Shown here in pieces: positions 11,248 through 21,829 of a stretch of 64,000 nt of DNA (the stretch's first letter is position 1; each line of letters opens with the position of its first letter). The DNA comes from Phoebastria nigripes. Taxonomy: Eukaryota; Chordata; Aves; Procellariiformes; Diomedeidae. The stretch lies in NCBI GenBank assembly GCA_035582835.1, contig JAYKAV010003095.1:373439-437438 (forward strand). The letters run 5' to 3'. Below the pieces are notes generated by a model. That model was not told the origin of the DNA and made no database searches. It saw only the letters and a program-made list of their open reading frames with translations. The position numbers and the translations under genes are program-made.

Positions 11248-13596
11248 TGAGGTATCATGGGCCCACCGAGCTATAAATAATTCACCCTTATGTTGCCAGT
11301 CCAGATCCACCTGAGCCACTTCAATCTTAGCAGCCTGNTCCACCTGCTGGTTGTTTTGATGTTCTTCAGTGGCCTGACTCTTGGGTANGTGAGCATCTAC
11401 GTGACGNACTNTNACAACCAGGTTCTCTACCTGGGCAGCGATATCTTGCCACAATGCAGCAGCCCAGATGGGTTTGCCTCTGCGCTGCCAGTTGTTCTGC
11501 TTCCACTGCTGCAACCACCCCCACAGGGCATTTGCCACCATCCATGAGGCAGTATANAGATAAAGTACTGGCCATTTTTCTCGTTCAGCAATATCCAANG
11601 CCAGCTGGATGGCTTTCACCTCTGCAAACTGACTNGATTCACCTTCTCNTTCAGCAGTTTCTGCGACTTGTNNTATAGGACTNCATACAGNAGCCTTCCA
11701 CCTCCGATGCTTTCCCACAAGACGACAGGACCCANCAGTGAACAGGGCATATTGCTTCTCATTNTCTGGTAGTTTATTATACAGTGCTCTATAAGTGTAT
11801 ATATCACGTGTCACCTCCTCCTCTGGGGACATTCCAAACTCTTTGCCTTCTGGACAGTCCGTGACCACTTCCAAGATTCCTGGGTGACTGGGGTTTCCTA
11901 TTCGGGCTCGTTGTGTGATCAGTGCGACCCNCTTACTCCACGTAGCATCGGTTGCATGACGTGTAGAGGGGACCCTCCCTTTGAACATCCAGCCCAGCAC
12001 CGGCAGTTGGGGTGCCAGGAGGAGCTGTGCTTCAGTAGCAATCACTTCTGAAGCAGCTCGAACCCCTTCATATGCTGCCAGTATCTCCTTCTCAGTTGGA
12101 GTATAGCAGGCCTTGGATCCTCTGTATCCCCGACTCCAAAACCCCAGGGGTCGACCTTGAGTCTCCCCTGGTGCTTTCTGCCAGAGGCTCCAAGTAGGGC
12201 CATTCTCCCTGGCTGCAGTGTAGAGCACATTTTTTACATCTTGTCCTGCCCGGACTGGCCCAAGGGCCTGAACTATCTCCTGTTTAATTTGTTCAAAGGC
12301 TTGTNGTTGCTCAGGGCCCCATTTGAAATCATTCTTCTTCCTGGTCACTTGATAGAGAGGGCTTACNATCNNNCNGNAATNTGGAATATGCATTCTCCAA
12401 AAACCCACAATGCCTAAGAAGGCTTGTGTTTCCTTTTTGCTAGTTGGTGGAGACGTGGCTGTTATTTTATTGATCACATCCATTGGGATGTGACGACGTC
12501 CATCTTGCCATTGTATTCCTAAAAACTGGATCTCCTGTGCAGGTCCCTTGACCTTACTTTGTTTTATGGCAAAACCAGCCTTCAGAAAGGTTTGAATTAT
12601 TTTCTCCCCTTTCTCAAAACCTTCTTCTGCTGTGTTGCCCCATACGATGATGTCATCAATGTATTGCAGGTGTTCCAGAGCCTCACCCTGTTCCAGTGCA
12701 GTCTGGATCAGTCCATGGCAAATGGTGGGGCTCTGTTTCCACCCCTGGGGCAGTCAATTCCAGGTGTACTGGACGCCCCTCCATGTGAAAGCAAACTGTG
12801 GCCTGCACTCTGCCNCCAAAGGGATTGAGAANAANGCATTAGCGATATCAATGGTGGCATACCACTTGGCTGCCTTTGACTCCAGTTCGTATTGAAGTTC
12901 TAGCATGTCCAGCACAGCAGCACTCAATGTCTGCATGACTTCGTTCAGGCCACGATAGTCCACTGTTAGTCTCCACTCTCCATTAGACTGTCGCACTGGC
13001 CGTATGGGACTNTTNAAGGGTGAGNGAGTCTTGCTGATCACTCCNTGGCTNTTCTGTCGATGAANCAGCTTATGGATGGGAATCAGGGAGTCTCGGTTGG
13101 TGCGATATTGCCACCGGTGCACNGTTGTGGTAGCGATTGGCACCTGTTGTTCTTCAACCCTCAGCAACCCCACAACAGAAGGGTTCTCCGAGAGACCGGG
13201 CAAGGTGGACAGCTGTTTAATTTCCTCCGTCTCCAAGGCAGCTACACCAAAAGCCCACCGGTACCCTTTTGGGTCCTTGAAATACCCTCTCCTGAGGTAG
13301 TCTATGCCAAGGATGCACGGAGCCTCTGGGCCAGTCACAACGGGGTGCTTTTGCCACTTCTTCCGGGTTAGGCTCACTTCGGCCTCCAATACAGTNAGCT
13401 GTTGGAATACCCCTGTCACTCCAGAAATACAAATGGGTTCTGCCCCTTCATAACTTGATGGCATTAGGGTACACTGTGCACCGGTGCCTACGAGAGCCTT
13501 ATACTCCTGTGGGTCTGATGTGCCAGGCCATCGAATCCACACAGTCCAGTAAACCCGGTTGTCCCTTTCCTCCACCTGGCTGGAGGCAGGGCCCCT
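11248..13596 (-). pseudogene. pol: ERV pro-pol: protease, RT and RNase H, C-truncated and inactivated
   Basis: This follows gag directly in the same frame after the TAG at 13597-13599. The protease flap and core are present, but the active-site motif reads Gly-Thr-Gly-Ala because codon 13486-13488 is GGC, so the catalytic Asp is lost. The RT keeps WRLTVDYRGLNEV, the motif A Asp (12847-12849, TIDIAN), the LPQGW motif B region and YIDD (12652-12663). A single in-frame TGA at 12754-12756 lies just before LPQGW. It looks like CpG decay of an Arg codon. RNase H has an ambiguous first Asp codon (GNT, 11734-11736) and an intact Glu (FAEVKAIQ). The TDS-type Asp is changed to Ala (GCC, 11548-11550). 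The tail ends at WAHDTSG, and integrase is missing. Many X residues come from N bases. Confidence 0.88.
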
Positions 13597-15010
13597 CTAG
13601 TCCTGGTCATTGTATTCGCTACCCACTTCTTGTAAGTACAAATCAGGAGTCCCTTTATTAAGATTGGAAGTGGAATCAGCCCTTCTTCTACTCTGTCTGG
13701 GGAACTGCTCACTGGAAACTGGAGCAGCAGTTTTCCTGGAAGAACCCCCTTTTGTGATTGTTTTTCCTTGCAACTCATGTACCCGTGCCTCTAGGGTCGA
13801 GGTAGATTTTCCATCCCACTTCATGTCCCCCCTTGTGGTCACACAGGTAAAACCACAGGGTGGCCCTTGGTGTGTATCCACGATATCTTCTCTCTTGAGC
13901 AGAGGGACGCTTACTCTTAATGGCTGAGATACTGGTCTGTACAGGTGGGGAGTAGGACATACCCTCTTTGAATCGCTGGAACTCCCAGGACAGTTTCTCG
14001 GCTATCATGTCTGACAGTTTCTCCACAGCAGAGATGCAGGCCCGTAGGGAGGAGAAGAGACTTTCTTNATATCGCCGGAGTTGGCAAGCCAATTCATCCA
14101 CCGTTTTTTCCTCTCCATCTTTCCAGGTCATTACTGCCAATGAGTTGGCATACGACGACGGTGCGCTCCATACAAACTTTGGCCACATGGCTTGGGTGCA
14201 CTGGACTTCATCTGGATCTTTGGGTAATTGTTCATTGTTCAGGTCATCATAAATCACCTCCAGCATGGCTAATTCCCTCAGGTACTGGANACNTCTNTCC
14301 ATGGTGGTCCACTTGCCTGGGTGACATATAACATCTTCCTTGAAGGGATACCTTTCCTTCANGCCTGACAGGAGTCGCCTCCAGAGGCTGAGGACTTCTG
14401 CCCCTTGTCCAATTGCTCTGTCAATGCCCCCTTCCCTAGAAAGGGATCCCAGCTGCTTGGCTTCCCTANCCTCNANTTCCAGGCNACTGNCCCNNTTATC
14501 CCAGCATCGGAGCAGCCAGGTGACAATGTGCTCGCCTGGACGATGGCTGAAATCCTTTCGCATATCTCGCAGCTCATTCAGGGATAGGGATCGGGTGGTT
14601 ACCATCTCATTTATGGGTTCTGCCTCTTCCTCCTCCTGTTCACGTGATGGCCCTGGTTCATCTTCATCCCTTACTAAATGAGCTGATTTTCTTGTGTATT
14701 TCTTTTTGTATACAGGGGCGACTGATACCGGCATGCGTTGGCTCTCTAGTTCAGCCGCAGTGCCTGTTGCCGGGGTTGGAGTAGCCGCAGTGCCTGTCTC
14801 TGGGGTTTGAGTAGCCGCAGTGCCTGTTGTGGGGGTTGGAGTAGCTGCAGTGCCTGTCGCCAGGGCTGATCTCTGGATGGTATTCCTAAATAGTTGTTTA
14901 ACCCTAAACAAGACCTGAACCACATTCAGGAGACATAGCAATAGGAACATGCTAGTTTGAACATCCCAAGGATATGCAAAATTCTCAAGAACCGTTGTGG
15001 AGGGCTTCAT
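13597..15010 (-). pseudogene. gag: ERV gag, frameshifted
   Basis: The frame opens with a true ATG at 15008-15010 and runs 411 codons to 13775. Residues about 21-35 form a hydrophobic segment (MFLLLCLLNVVQVLF). The second residue is Lys, so there is no N-myristoylation signal. Residues about 52-86 are a threonine/alanine/proline decapeptide repeat. A Lys/Arg patch (about 102-108) and an acidic stretch (about 114-131) follow. The rest resembles a structural Gag body, with no clear CCHC zinc knuckle. Near 13827-13832 (six G on the coding strand) the frame is lost. Gag-like sequence (WDGK..STLEARVHELQGKTITKGG) continues in the frame shared with pol until a TAG at 13597-13599. The assignment comes from position between leader and protease and from the character of the sequence. 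Confidence 0.8.
14759..14862 (-). repeat. 30 bp tandem repeat inside gag
   Basis: Three full units and part of a fourth with a 30 base period (forward unit starts AGTGCCTGTTGCCGGGG). They encode a TGTAATPTPx-type decapeptide. Because the period is a multiple of three, copy-number changes would keep the reading frame. Confidence 0.85.
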
Positions 15011-15484
15011 GAAGTGGATTTCTTCAGAAGTTTCTGAAGATATGAAAGGGAAGGTGAAGGAGTGGGGGAAAGTGTCCCCCCCCCATCTCCCCTATAGATT
15101 GGTTCTCTGAGGAGAAAAGGTAAAGAGGGTAATTATTAATAGTTTCCGAGAGGTGGTTCCTGAGGCACAGAGATGACAGCAATGCTGAGTACAAATACCA
15201 GATTAGACTGACGACCAATAATTTTATCATATCGTAAAACAGTGTTACACAGTGCAGCAAAATGATAACCTTGACCTAGCTCCGAGCGGTGATAAACAGC
15301 CCAACAGGGAACATATACTGCAAGTAAGGTATTACATAACACAACATTGAGAGCCAGCCCTACAACTTTGAGAGACAATAAATCAACATTGTGACCAGCG
15401 ACTATTAAACCAATATAATGAATGCTTATAACAAATTGACCTTAACACGCTCTGGTCAGATCTGTCATTATCTCAACCCTTTGT
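15011..15484 (-). other. 5' leader of the provirus between primer site and gag
   Basis: About 470 bases with no long conserved frame, corresponding to the untranslated and packaging region of a retroviral genome. The first ATG of the long gag frame is at 15010. No splice donor could be assigned with confidence. Confidence 0.6.
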
Positions 15485-15502
15485 GCCCCACGTTGGGCAC
15501 CA
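15485..15502 (-). promoter_or_regulatory. Primer binding site, tRNA-Lys(1,2) type
   Basis: On the minus strand the 18 bases read TGGTGCCCAACGTGGGGC, eight bases downstream of the 5' LTR end. This matches the complement of the 3' end of tRNA-Lys(1,2), known from several betaretroviruses and lentiviruses, at 17 of 18 positions. The single difference is T for C at position 4. Confidence 0.8.
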
Positions 15503-15510
15503 AAAAGGAC

Positions 15511-16077
15511 TGTTGTGGTTTAACCCAGCAGGCAGCCAAACACCACACAACCACTTGCTCGCTCCCCTCCCATCCCAGTGGGATGGGGGAGAGAAAGAGA
15601 ATAAAAAAAAAAAAAAAGTAAAATTTGTGGATTGAGATAAAGGCAGTTTAATAGAACAGAAAAGGAAGGGAAAATAATAATAATAATAATAATAATGATA
15701 AATAAAAATGAGTGATGCACAATGCAATTGCTCACCACCCGCCGACCAATGCCCAGCCAGGCCCCAAGCAGCGATCGCTGCTCCGCAGCCAACTTCCGCC
15801 GGTTTATATACTGAGCATGACATCATATGGTATGGAATATACCCTGTTGGCCAGTTTGGGTTAGCTGCCCTGGCTATGCTCCCTCCCAGCTTCTTGTGCA
15901 CCTGGCAGAGCATGGGAAGCTGAAAAGTCCTTGCCTAGTGTAAACACTTCTTAACTAAAGAAGTGTTATCTAAAACATCAGTGTGTTATCAGCATTATTC
16001 TCATACTAAATCCAAAAGACAGCACTATACCAGCTACTAGGAAGAAAATTAACTGCATCCCAGCCGAAACCAGGACA
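15511..16077 (-). mobile_element. 5' LTR of the truncated provirus, subfamily A
   Basis: A 567 bp LTR on the minus strand. Its start is near TGTCCTGGTTTCGGCTGG (high-coordinate end, 16077) and its end GGGTTAAACCACAACA (15511). It carries a TATA box (TATATAAA on the minus strand, 15803-15810), a decayed CRE-like TGATGTCA (15818-15825) and an ATTAAA polyadenylation-like signal (15647-15652). An AAT/ATT microsatellite lies at 15672-15696, in the same relative place as in the LTR at 37614. A run of A (T on the element strand) follows at 15602-15617. The outer flank (16078 onward, CTGGG) has no matching copy at the other end because the element is truncated there. Confidence 0.9.
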
Positions 16078-17777
16078 CTGGGGATCTCTAAGTAATGCAA
16101 CGCTGCAAATAACTAAGAGAGATTCCAAACACTATCCTTATTTCTTGAGATGCAGATATCTGGAAAATTACAGTTTTCACTGGAGATATGTATGGGCAAG
16201 ATATTTAATCTTGTAGGTGACAATCTTTCTAATAGTGTGTCCAAAAAGGTCACTTGCTGCTTATTGTGAGGAGGCTCACTGGCACAGGCTTGGCCTGTTC
16301 TAACTTGTGCTATATGAGACAATGTCCAGAGACTTTTCAAGCTGTAGCATGCAGCAGCAATCACTACAAATAAGTGATTTTGAAAAGACTATATGAGATC
16401 ACTCCCTCTAAGTTCTTCCACCATTACCCAGCAAACTTTANGCTCTCAGACACTCTGACGTTACACTTCAGCACACATAACTCACCCTCTCTGTTCAGTG
16501 CTATGAAAACATTATTCTGAAGAGGTGCAACACAGCCACTGTCTTATTTCATGCATTTTGAATAGGACACACACAAATTAATACTGTTTTAGNGATAGAA
16601 GGACATTATATAGGGTTCAGAGGAGACTCAGTACCAAGTGTTGTATATTGTGGATGATGCCAGTCTATGCCGCTGGGTCTTAGGACTAGAGAATAGTTCC
16701 AGACTTGTTGCTTTTAGTAGAATATGTATAGTCTATAAGATTTGTGAATGCAACAGTGTTAAAAGATTTAATAGCACATGTAAGAATTAATATTTTATTA
16801 TCTTAAATGAAATATTATAAATCATAAAAAATTGAAGTATTCACTTTTTGCATTTTGAATGATTGGCTGGTTCTATCACATACTAGACCTGCTCATGGAG
16901 CTGTGAAGGGAGTGTGGGGAATGAAACAGAGGAAAAGGCTTTAAATAAGAGAAGCATTAACCTCAGACAATCTTCTAATAATACATTTGCCCTGAATGAA
17001 TGATGGAAGCCAAATCTGTTACATCTGGGAGGAGAAACAAGAAGATCATGAGAACTTGAAGGAGTTATCTGTGAAAAGGTTTTTTCCATGAAATTTGGAT
17101 CCCTGGCTCCATATACTAATATGTCTATAATATTTACAGCATAAGATTTCCTGCAGCTTTTAAAATTAATGTTTTTATGTTGAATGTTCAATATATATGT
17201 TCAACATGCATTACATGGTTTGTTTCTTTTATAAGCTTATTCTAAACTCCATGTATCCTATCCTATCCTATCTTATTCATTATTTTGCCATTTAATAGCT
17301 GTTTAATAAGTCCTTACTTTGTTTCATTAGAAAGCATATTTAATTTAAAAAGATAAAGAGGGAATGGGTGAAACCAGTGAACAAAATGTGGAATACTAAC
17401 ATGGAAGTGGTTTCTGTAAGACAAGTGTCAGACAGCTGAAAATACCTACTTTTCAGAGATGTGCTTACAGAGCCTATGGATTGGGAAGCACTTACTGGAA
17501 TTTTGCAGAAGGTCAGCACCAGCGGTCAATTTTTTTGAAAAGTCATGTCTGGCAGAGAGCCACTATCTTCCCATTAGAAATGAACAAGTGATGCAATACA
17601 GGCCACAGATCATGGTATCTCCTAAGGCCCCAGGTGACACAACTAGAATAGTGTTTCCAATTTCTGCCCCCAAATAAATACATTTTAAAAAGACATTCTT
17701 ACATTCTAAAAAAAGCCCAGATTCACTAAAACTGACTAGGAAGGAGGTTCGTAAGTCACTAAATTAGTTTGCCCCAT

Positions 17778-17829
17778 CTAATTAGCTTATGTAACATAGC
17801 TAATTAGCTTACACAGTATAATCAGCTTA
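17778..17829. promoter_or_regulatory. Cluster of homeodomain-type TAATTA words
   Basis: CTAATTAGCTTA occurs twice (17778-17789 and 17800-17811), followed by a near copy TAATCAGCTTA (17819-17829). TAATTA is a generic homeodomain core. A regulatory role is only a possibility, and AT-rich DNA can yield such words by chance. Confidence 0.25.
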
Positions 17830-18427
17830 TATAATGACAACATTCTGCCTTGCAAAACACATTTTTTTCTATTATACTTCCAACAATTTGGTAGTAGCAT
17901 GATAGTGAAGACAAATAGTTTCTTAATGCATGGAGTATGATTTTTGGCTGATAGAAACTTTCATCAAAATATTTTCTTTTCCTTATATTATCCGTATTCA
18001 TCTCTATGTTTAAGCAAAATTAATACAGAGGAAGTACACTTAAAATATGGTAATATACAATAATTATAAAGGAATTCACAAAGATATAGAAACTCCTTTA
18101 CTCTTCTTACACTTAGCATATAAATATACAAGGCTGAATTGTCTGAGAAAAGTAATTGATGTTCCTCTTTATTGTTTCATGCACATCTATAGTCTTACAA
18201 ATTCTGGTTTTTGGTCAGTTTTTCCTTTTTAAGGTAGTGTATATCATGCTAGTAAAAGATAGCAGATCAGGAAATCCCTGCCTATTCCATAGACTTCCTA
18301 CCACTCCCTCTCCTTGCATGACTAAACCTTATTTGAAAGGAAGTGCTTCATTTTTCATTTCCTTTTATGCTTCTTGTATTTCAATTGACTTTATCCCTCT
18401 AAGGAACCTGCACACCTTCCCTCATAC

Positions 18428-18442
18428 CTACTAGAGGGAGCT
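18428..18442 (+). promoter_or_regulatory. Possible CTCF-like site
   Basis: CTACTAGAGGGAGCT fits the CTCF core pattern CCACYAGRKGGCRSY at 13 of 15 positions by eye. One such word in 64 kb is weak evidence. Confidence 0.2.
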
Positions 18443-19528
18443 CCCATATAGATATAAAGCTGTTATCAGTTTTATTCTGACACCTGAATCAGGAACTGCT
18501 GTTAGCAGATACAGGGTATTATGACTCTCGTGATCTGGCATTCAGACATATGTTCACAGTTGGTTATTCAGGTGCTGTCCTAAGTAAACACAGNTTTGAA
18601 AGCTTTTCTAAAGATGAGTTGGGGATACATTTTCACACACATCTGTATAATCTTACTAATAGGACTTTGTCAACTAACTTGGTATAATGGATTCATGTCT
18701 GGAGCTGATCTTCCAACTTGTCAGTTCTACGTTGCTGAAATTCTCATCCCCTGTTTTTGTTTTTGGTTTGTTTTTTTGTTTTGTTTTGGTTTTTTTTAGT
18801 GTTGGAGATGGAACCAGAAGCGTTTCACCAGACACAAGAAAAAGACAAAGACATGTCCGTATTTGAAATTCTGTCTCTTGTCTAGAGTTACTGTTGGGTT
18901 GCACTTAGGAATGTCTTAAAAACTAAAAGCTGATTCTGAAAGCTTATTGTGGGTCTAGCAGCTAGACAGTGTTTTATTTTTAAAAGGTTGTGGAGATATT
19001 GCCAACTTCTGTGTAATCACCTAGCATGACAGCGGTAACCCAGGAGGTGAAAGATCAACTACTTTGCCATGATTGTACTGAGGCATTAGGAATTTTGTCA
19101 TAGCAGGAGAGTTTGCTATTCACCAAAGTGCAGAATGTTTTGCGTAGGGACTTTCTTTTAATACGCTTCACTGTATTGTCAAGAGAGTAATAAACTGTGA
19201 CAAAGGTTTTCATGGTTTTGAATGAAAAATATTTATAGAATCAAAAATGTTGCTTGGTAAGTCAACTATGCGACCTCGTTCAAAATGAAAAGAAATTTCA
19301 AACACTTAGTATTTAGTCCTAGGAAAGAGCTTTATTTTTAATGTAGCACTAAGGAAAAGTATAATTGAAAAATTTAACAGAGAGTGAGCTAGAAAACTAC
19401 AATTACATGGGAGACACTGTTTATATTCTAGGCATTTTGAATGGTTATTTTTTAGAAAGGTCCCAACATGATAGCTGCTAAGGATTCCAGGGAAAAAAGT
19501 TCTCCTAAAAAAAAAAGAAAAAAAAAAA

Positions 19529-19557
19529 NNNNNNNNNNNNNNNNNNNNNNNNNNNNN
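19529..19557. other. Assembly gap (29 N) in poly-A tract
   Basis: The gap is bounded on both sides by A runs, so it most likely reflects an unresolved homopolymer, not missing unique sequence. Confidence 0.9.
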
Positions 19558-21803
19558 AAAAAAAAAAAGAAAAAAACCCAAAATATCCAGCAAAAGCAGC
19601 AAAAATAAAATATCCTGGCAAAAGAGAGAACTGAGGTTGATTATCATGGAGGTATCACAGAAGAGAAATGCTACGCGCTAACTTCATGTAGGATGAAACT
19701 ACACATATACCAAAGTACAATACATTTTTCCTAACACCCTATAGCTGTGTGTTATCACTGGAGTATTTGTTACCAGCTATAATGACCACCCTCCATCCAC
19801 AGACTTCAAATATTGGCAATGAAATAGGGGCCATTGTTTGTTTTTGCTTCCTTAATCTGGTTAATCACTTGCTGGTGCATCTTTATAGGCAGAATTAGAT
19901 TCCTGTGGAGAAGTTATACAGAAGATGTTGTGCCACCCAGTCAGGATCACATAAGAAACCTTAATACAGTATGCTGCTTTTTGTGCTGAATTCTAGCTCC
20001 TTCCAAGGCCCCAGTTCACTCGAGTGCCTTGCTGCCTCTATTTACTATTTATGGCAGTCTCATTTCCATTGTTCTAAGTCAGTTTGAGGTTAAGCACACG
20101 CTTAGAAATCTGGCTCAGTTAAGACCCTAGTAACTGACCTGAAATTGCACATTTTAAGTGGTTTAAATAAGAAATTTGCAATCAGTATAGCAACATCTGC
20201 CAGACTTTGTAATACCAAACTCAGTAGGAACACATTCAGGAGTGGATGACGGCAGCAGAGGAATTGCTGAACTTAATTTATTTTTTTATTTTATTTTATC
20301 AAGCTTAATCCACTGGCTTTGTCACTGGGACAGTAGTGCTCATTTACCAACCACCAGGTTATTATTAGATGTTCTTAGCTCTACATAAATTCTGAACAGA
20401 AACTTCTAAATAAATCAGCATTTTCAAGTGTCACAGATGAAAGCACTTATAATTATTCAGAATATCAGGTTCAATGTGATTTTGAAATTTAGATTTCTGC
20501 TTGAAACACACTAAAATATGTATTGCATTATTTGATGAATAATTAACCAAAGAGTTAGGTTAAAGTAATAAAACCATACTAGTGCAGAATTTACGGAAAA
20601 GATAGCCTTGCCCTTCCTTTCTCCTTTTGCTCCCACTACACACCTTCCACCACCCCTTCACATTACAGTTGAAAGCTTGCTTTTCAAATTATACTGATGT
20701 AGCAACCAAAGTCAGAGTATGCATTTAAATGAAGAGGTTTTGATAAGGTGAGACCCGGAGTTCTTAAATTAGGTTTCAGCAACAGATTCATTTTAGACTG
20801 AATTGACATTCCATTGCTAAATTAGTCCTTTTCCTGTCATGGTGGAACTGAAAAGGTTAATAAGAACCTGCAATTTACAGTAGAAAGTTACTTGAAATAT
20901 TGATTTTTTCCTTATTTAAGAGACCCTGTGCTGCCTAGCAGGGGCTGTGTTTCTAAAGCACATTTGTTGAAGCTGTCTACCTATGGAGCATATTTACGAA
21001 GGCTGTACCAGCATCAATCATAACTACATGCGGAGTGCTCTTAACTCTCTGTAGATGTGTAGTAGCAGCAGGGCCACCTGTCCGCTGCTCACCACCTACA
21101 GTCTGCCAGTCCCATTTGTCTCCAAGGGAGCACGTTGGTAATTCTACAGAAAGAGAGGTAATTTGGTTGGAAATTTCCCTCAAAAGTGACAAATGCTGCT
21201 TCAATTATGAGGTAGGGTGGGTTAACCCGGAGTGACTAAGTCAGTGAAAAATATAACCATGTAATACTCCAAACAAGAGAGTGTAAGATCTTTTTATGTT
21301 CATTTTGGATAGAATCCAAATTGATGCTAACATGAAATATTATGTTATTGGTTAACTTTACAGGCCAAATATATGGATTAAGTATGAGTGGGGCATCTAA
21401 TCTTTCTACAGAAAGCCAAGCAATATGAGAAGACTAATGTCTTATTTTTAACAGTAATCTCAGTGAATTAGGAGGTAAAGCAAACTTCTGAGGATTTGAG
21501 AACTGCATTCAGAAGTCCCTATTCTACCAAACTCCTTCAGTTTTAGTCAAACAGTGGCANAGCTGTAGAAACAAGGTATCATCAAACAGGTCCAGTATAG
21601 AAACACCTGGATTTTAAAGTCTAAGTTTTCTCATATTGTAACATATATCAGCTGTAATATTTTGGAACATGATAATTAGAATTATTCCAAAACAAGTGCA
21701 GCAGCTCAGTTTCCTGTTGAGGATATGACTCAAGAAAGTGTTTACACTATTTTCACTACAATCATTGGGAAATAATTATCTTTCCTGAACAGTTGAGGTT
21801 TGA

Positions 21804-21829
21804 TTGTTTGTTTGTTTGTTTGTTTTTTT
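21804..21829 (+). repeat. TTTG microsatellite
   Basis: About five to six TTTG units after an imperfect first unit, running into a T run. Confidence 0.85.

Larger units (their letters stand above)
11248..16077 (-). mobile_element. Truncated ERV-L-like endogenous retrovirus (5' LTR-gag-pro-RT-RNase H)
   Basis: A minus-strand provirus fragment of about 4.8 kb. In element order it has the 5' LTR (16077-15511), a primer binding site (15502-15485), a leader, gag (from 15010), protease, reverse transcriptase and RNase H. Homology ends shortly after the RNase H tail (WAHDTSG) near 11248. The next in-frame residues and the DNA below that point are unrelated. Integrase, env, polypurine tract and 3' LTR are absent. 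Class III (ERV-L-like) assignment rests on the look of the pol sequence and on 5 bp duplications at related solo LTRs. The tRNA-Lys-type primer site is not what ERV-L is named for. Many single N bases fall between 11339 and 14513, suggesting unresolved multi-copy reads. Confidence 0.9.

Noticed and set aside
13827..13832. Programmed ribosomal frameshift at the G6 run in gag
   Set aside because: Continuing gag in the pol frame needs a net +1 change, whereas a -1 slip hits a stop almost at once. An indel or sequencing error in the homopolymer is simpler.
14140..14681. Plus-strand frames over gag as antisense genes
   Set aside because: They mirror the gag coding strand and contain many N-derived unknown residues.
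15473..15913. 146-codon minus frame across the 5' LTR with a poly-Tyr/Phe stretch
   Set aside because: It lies in the LTR and its odd composition comes from the AAT microsatellite and A run. There is no protein family.
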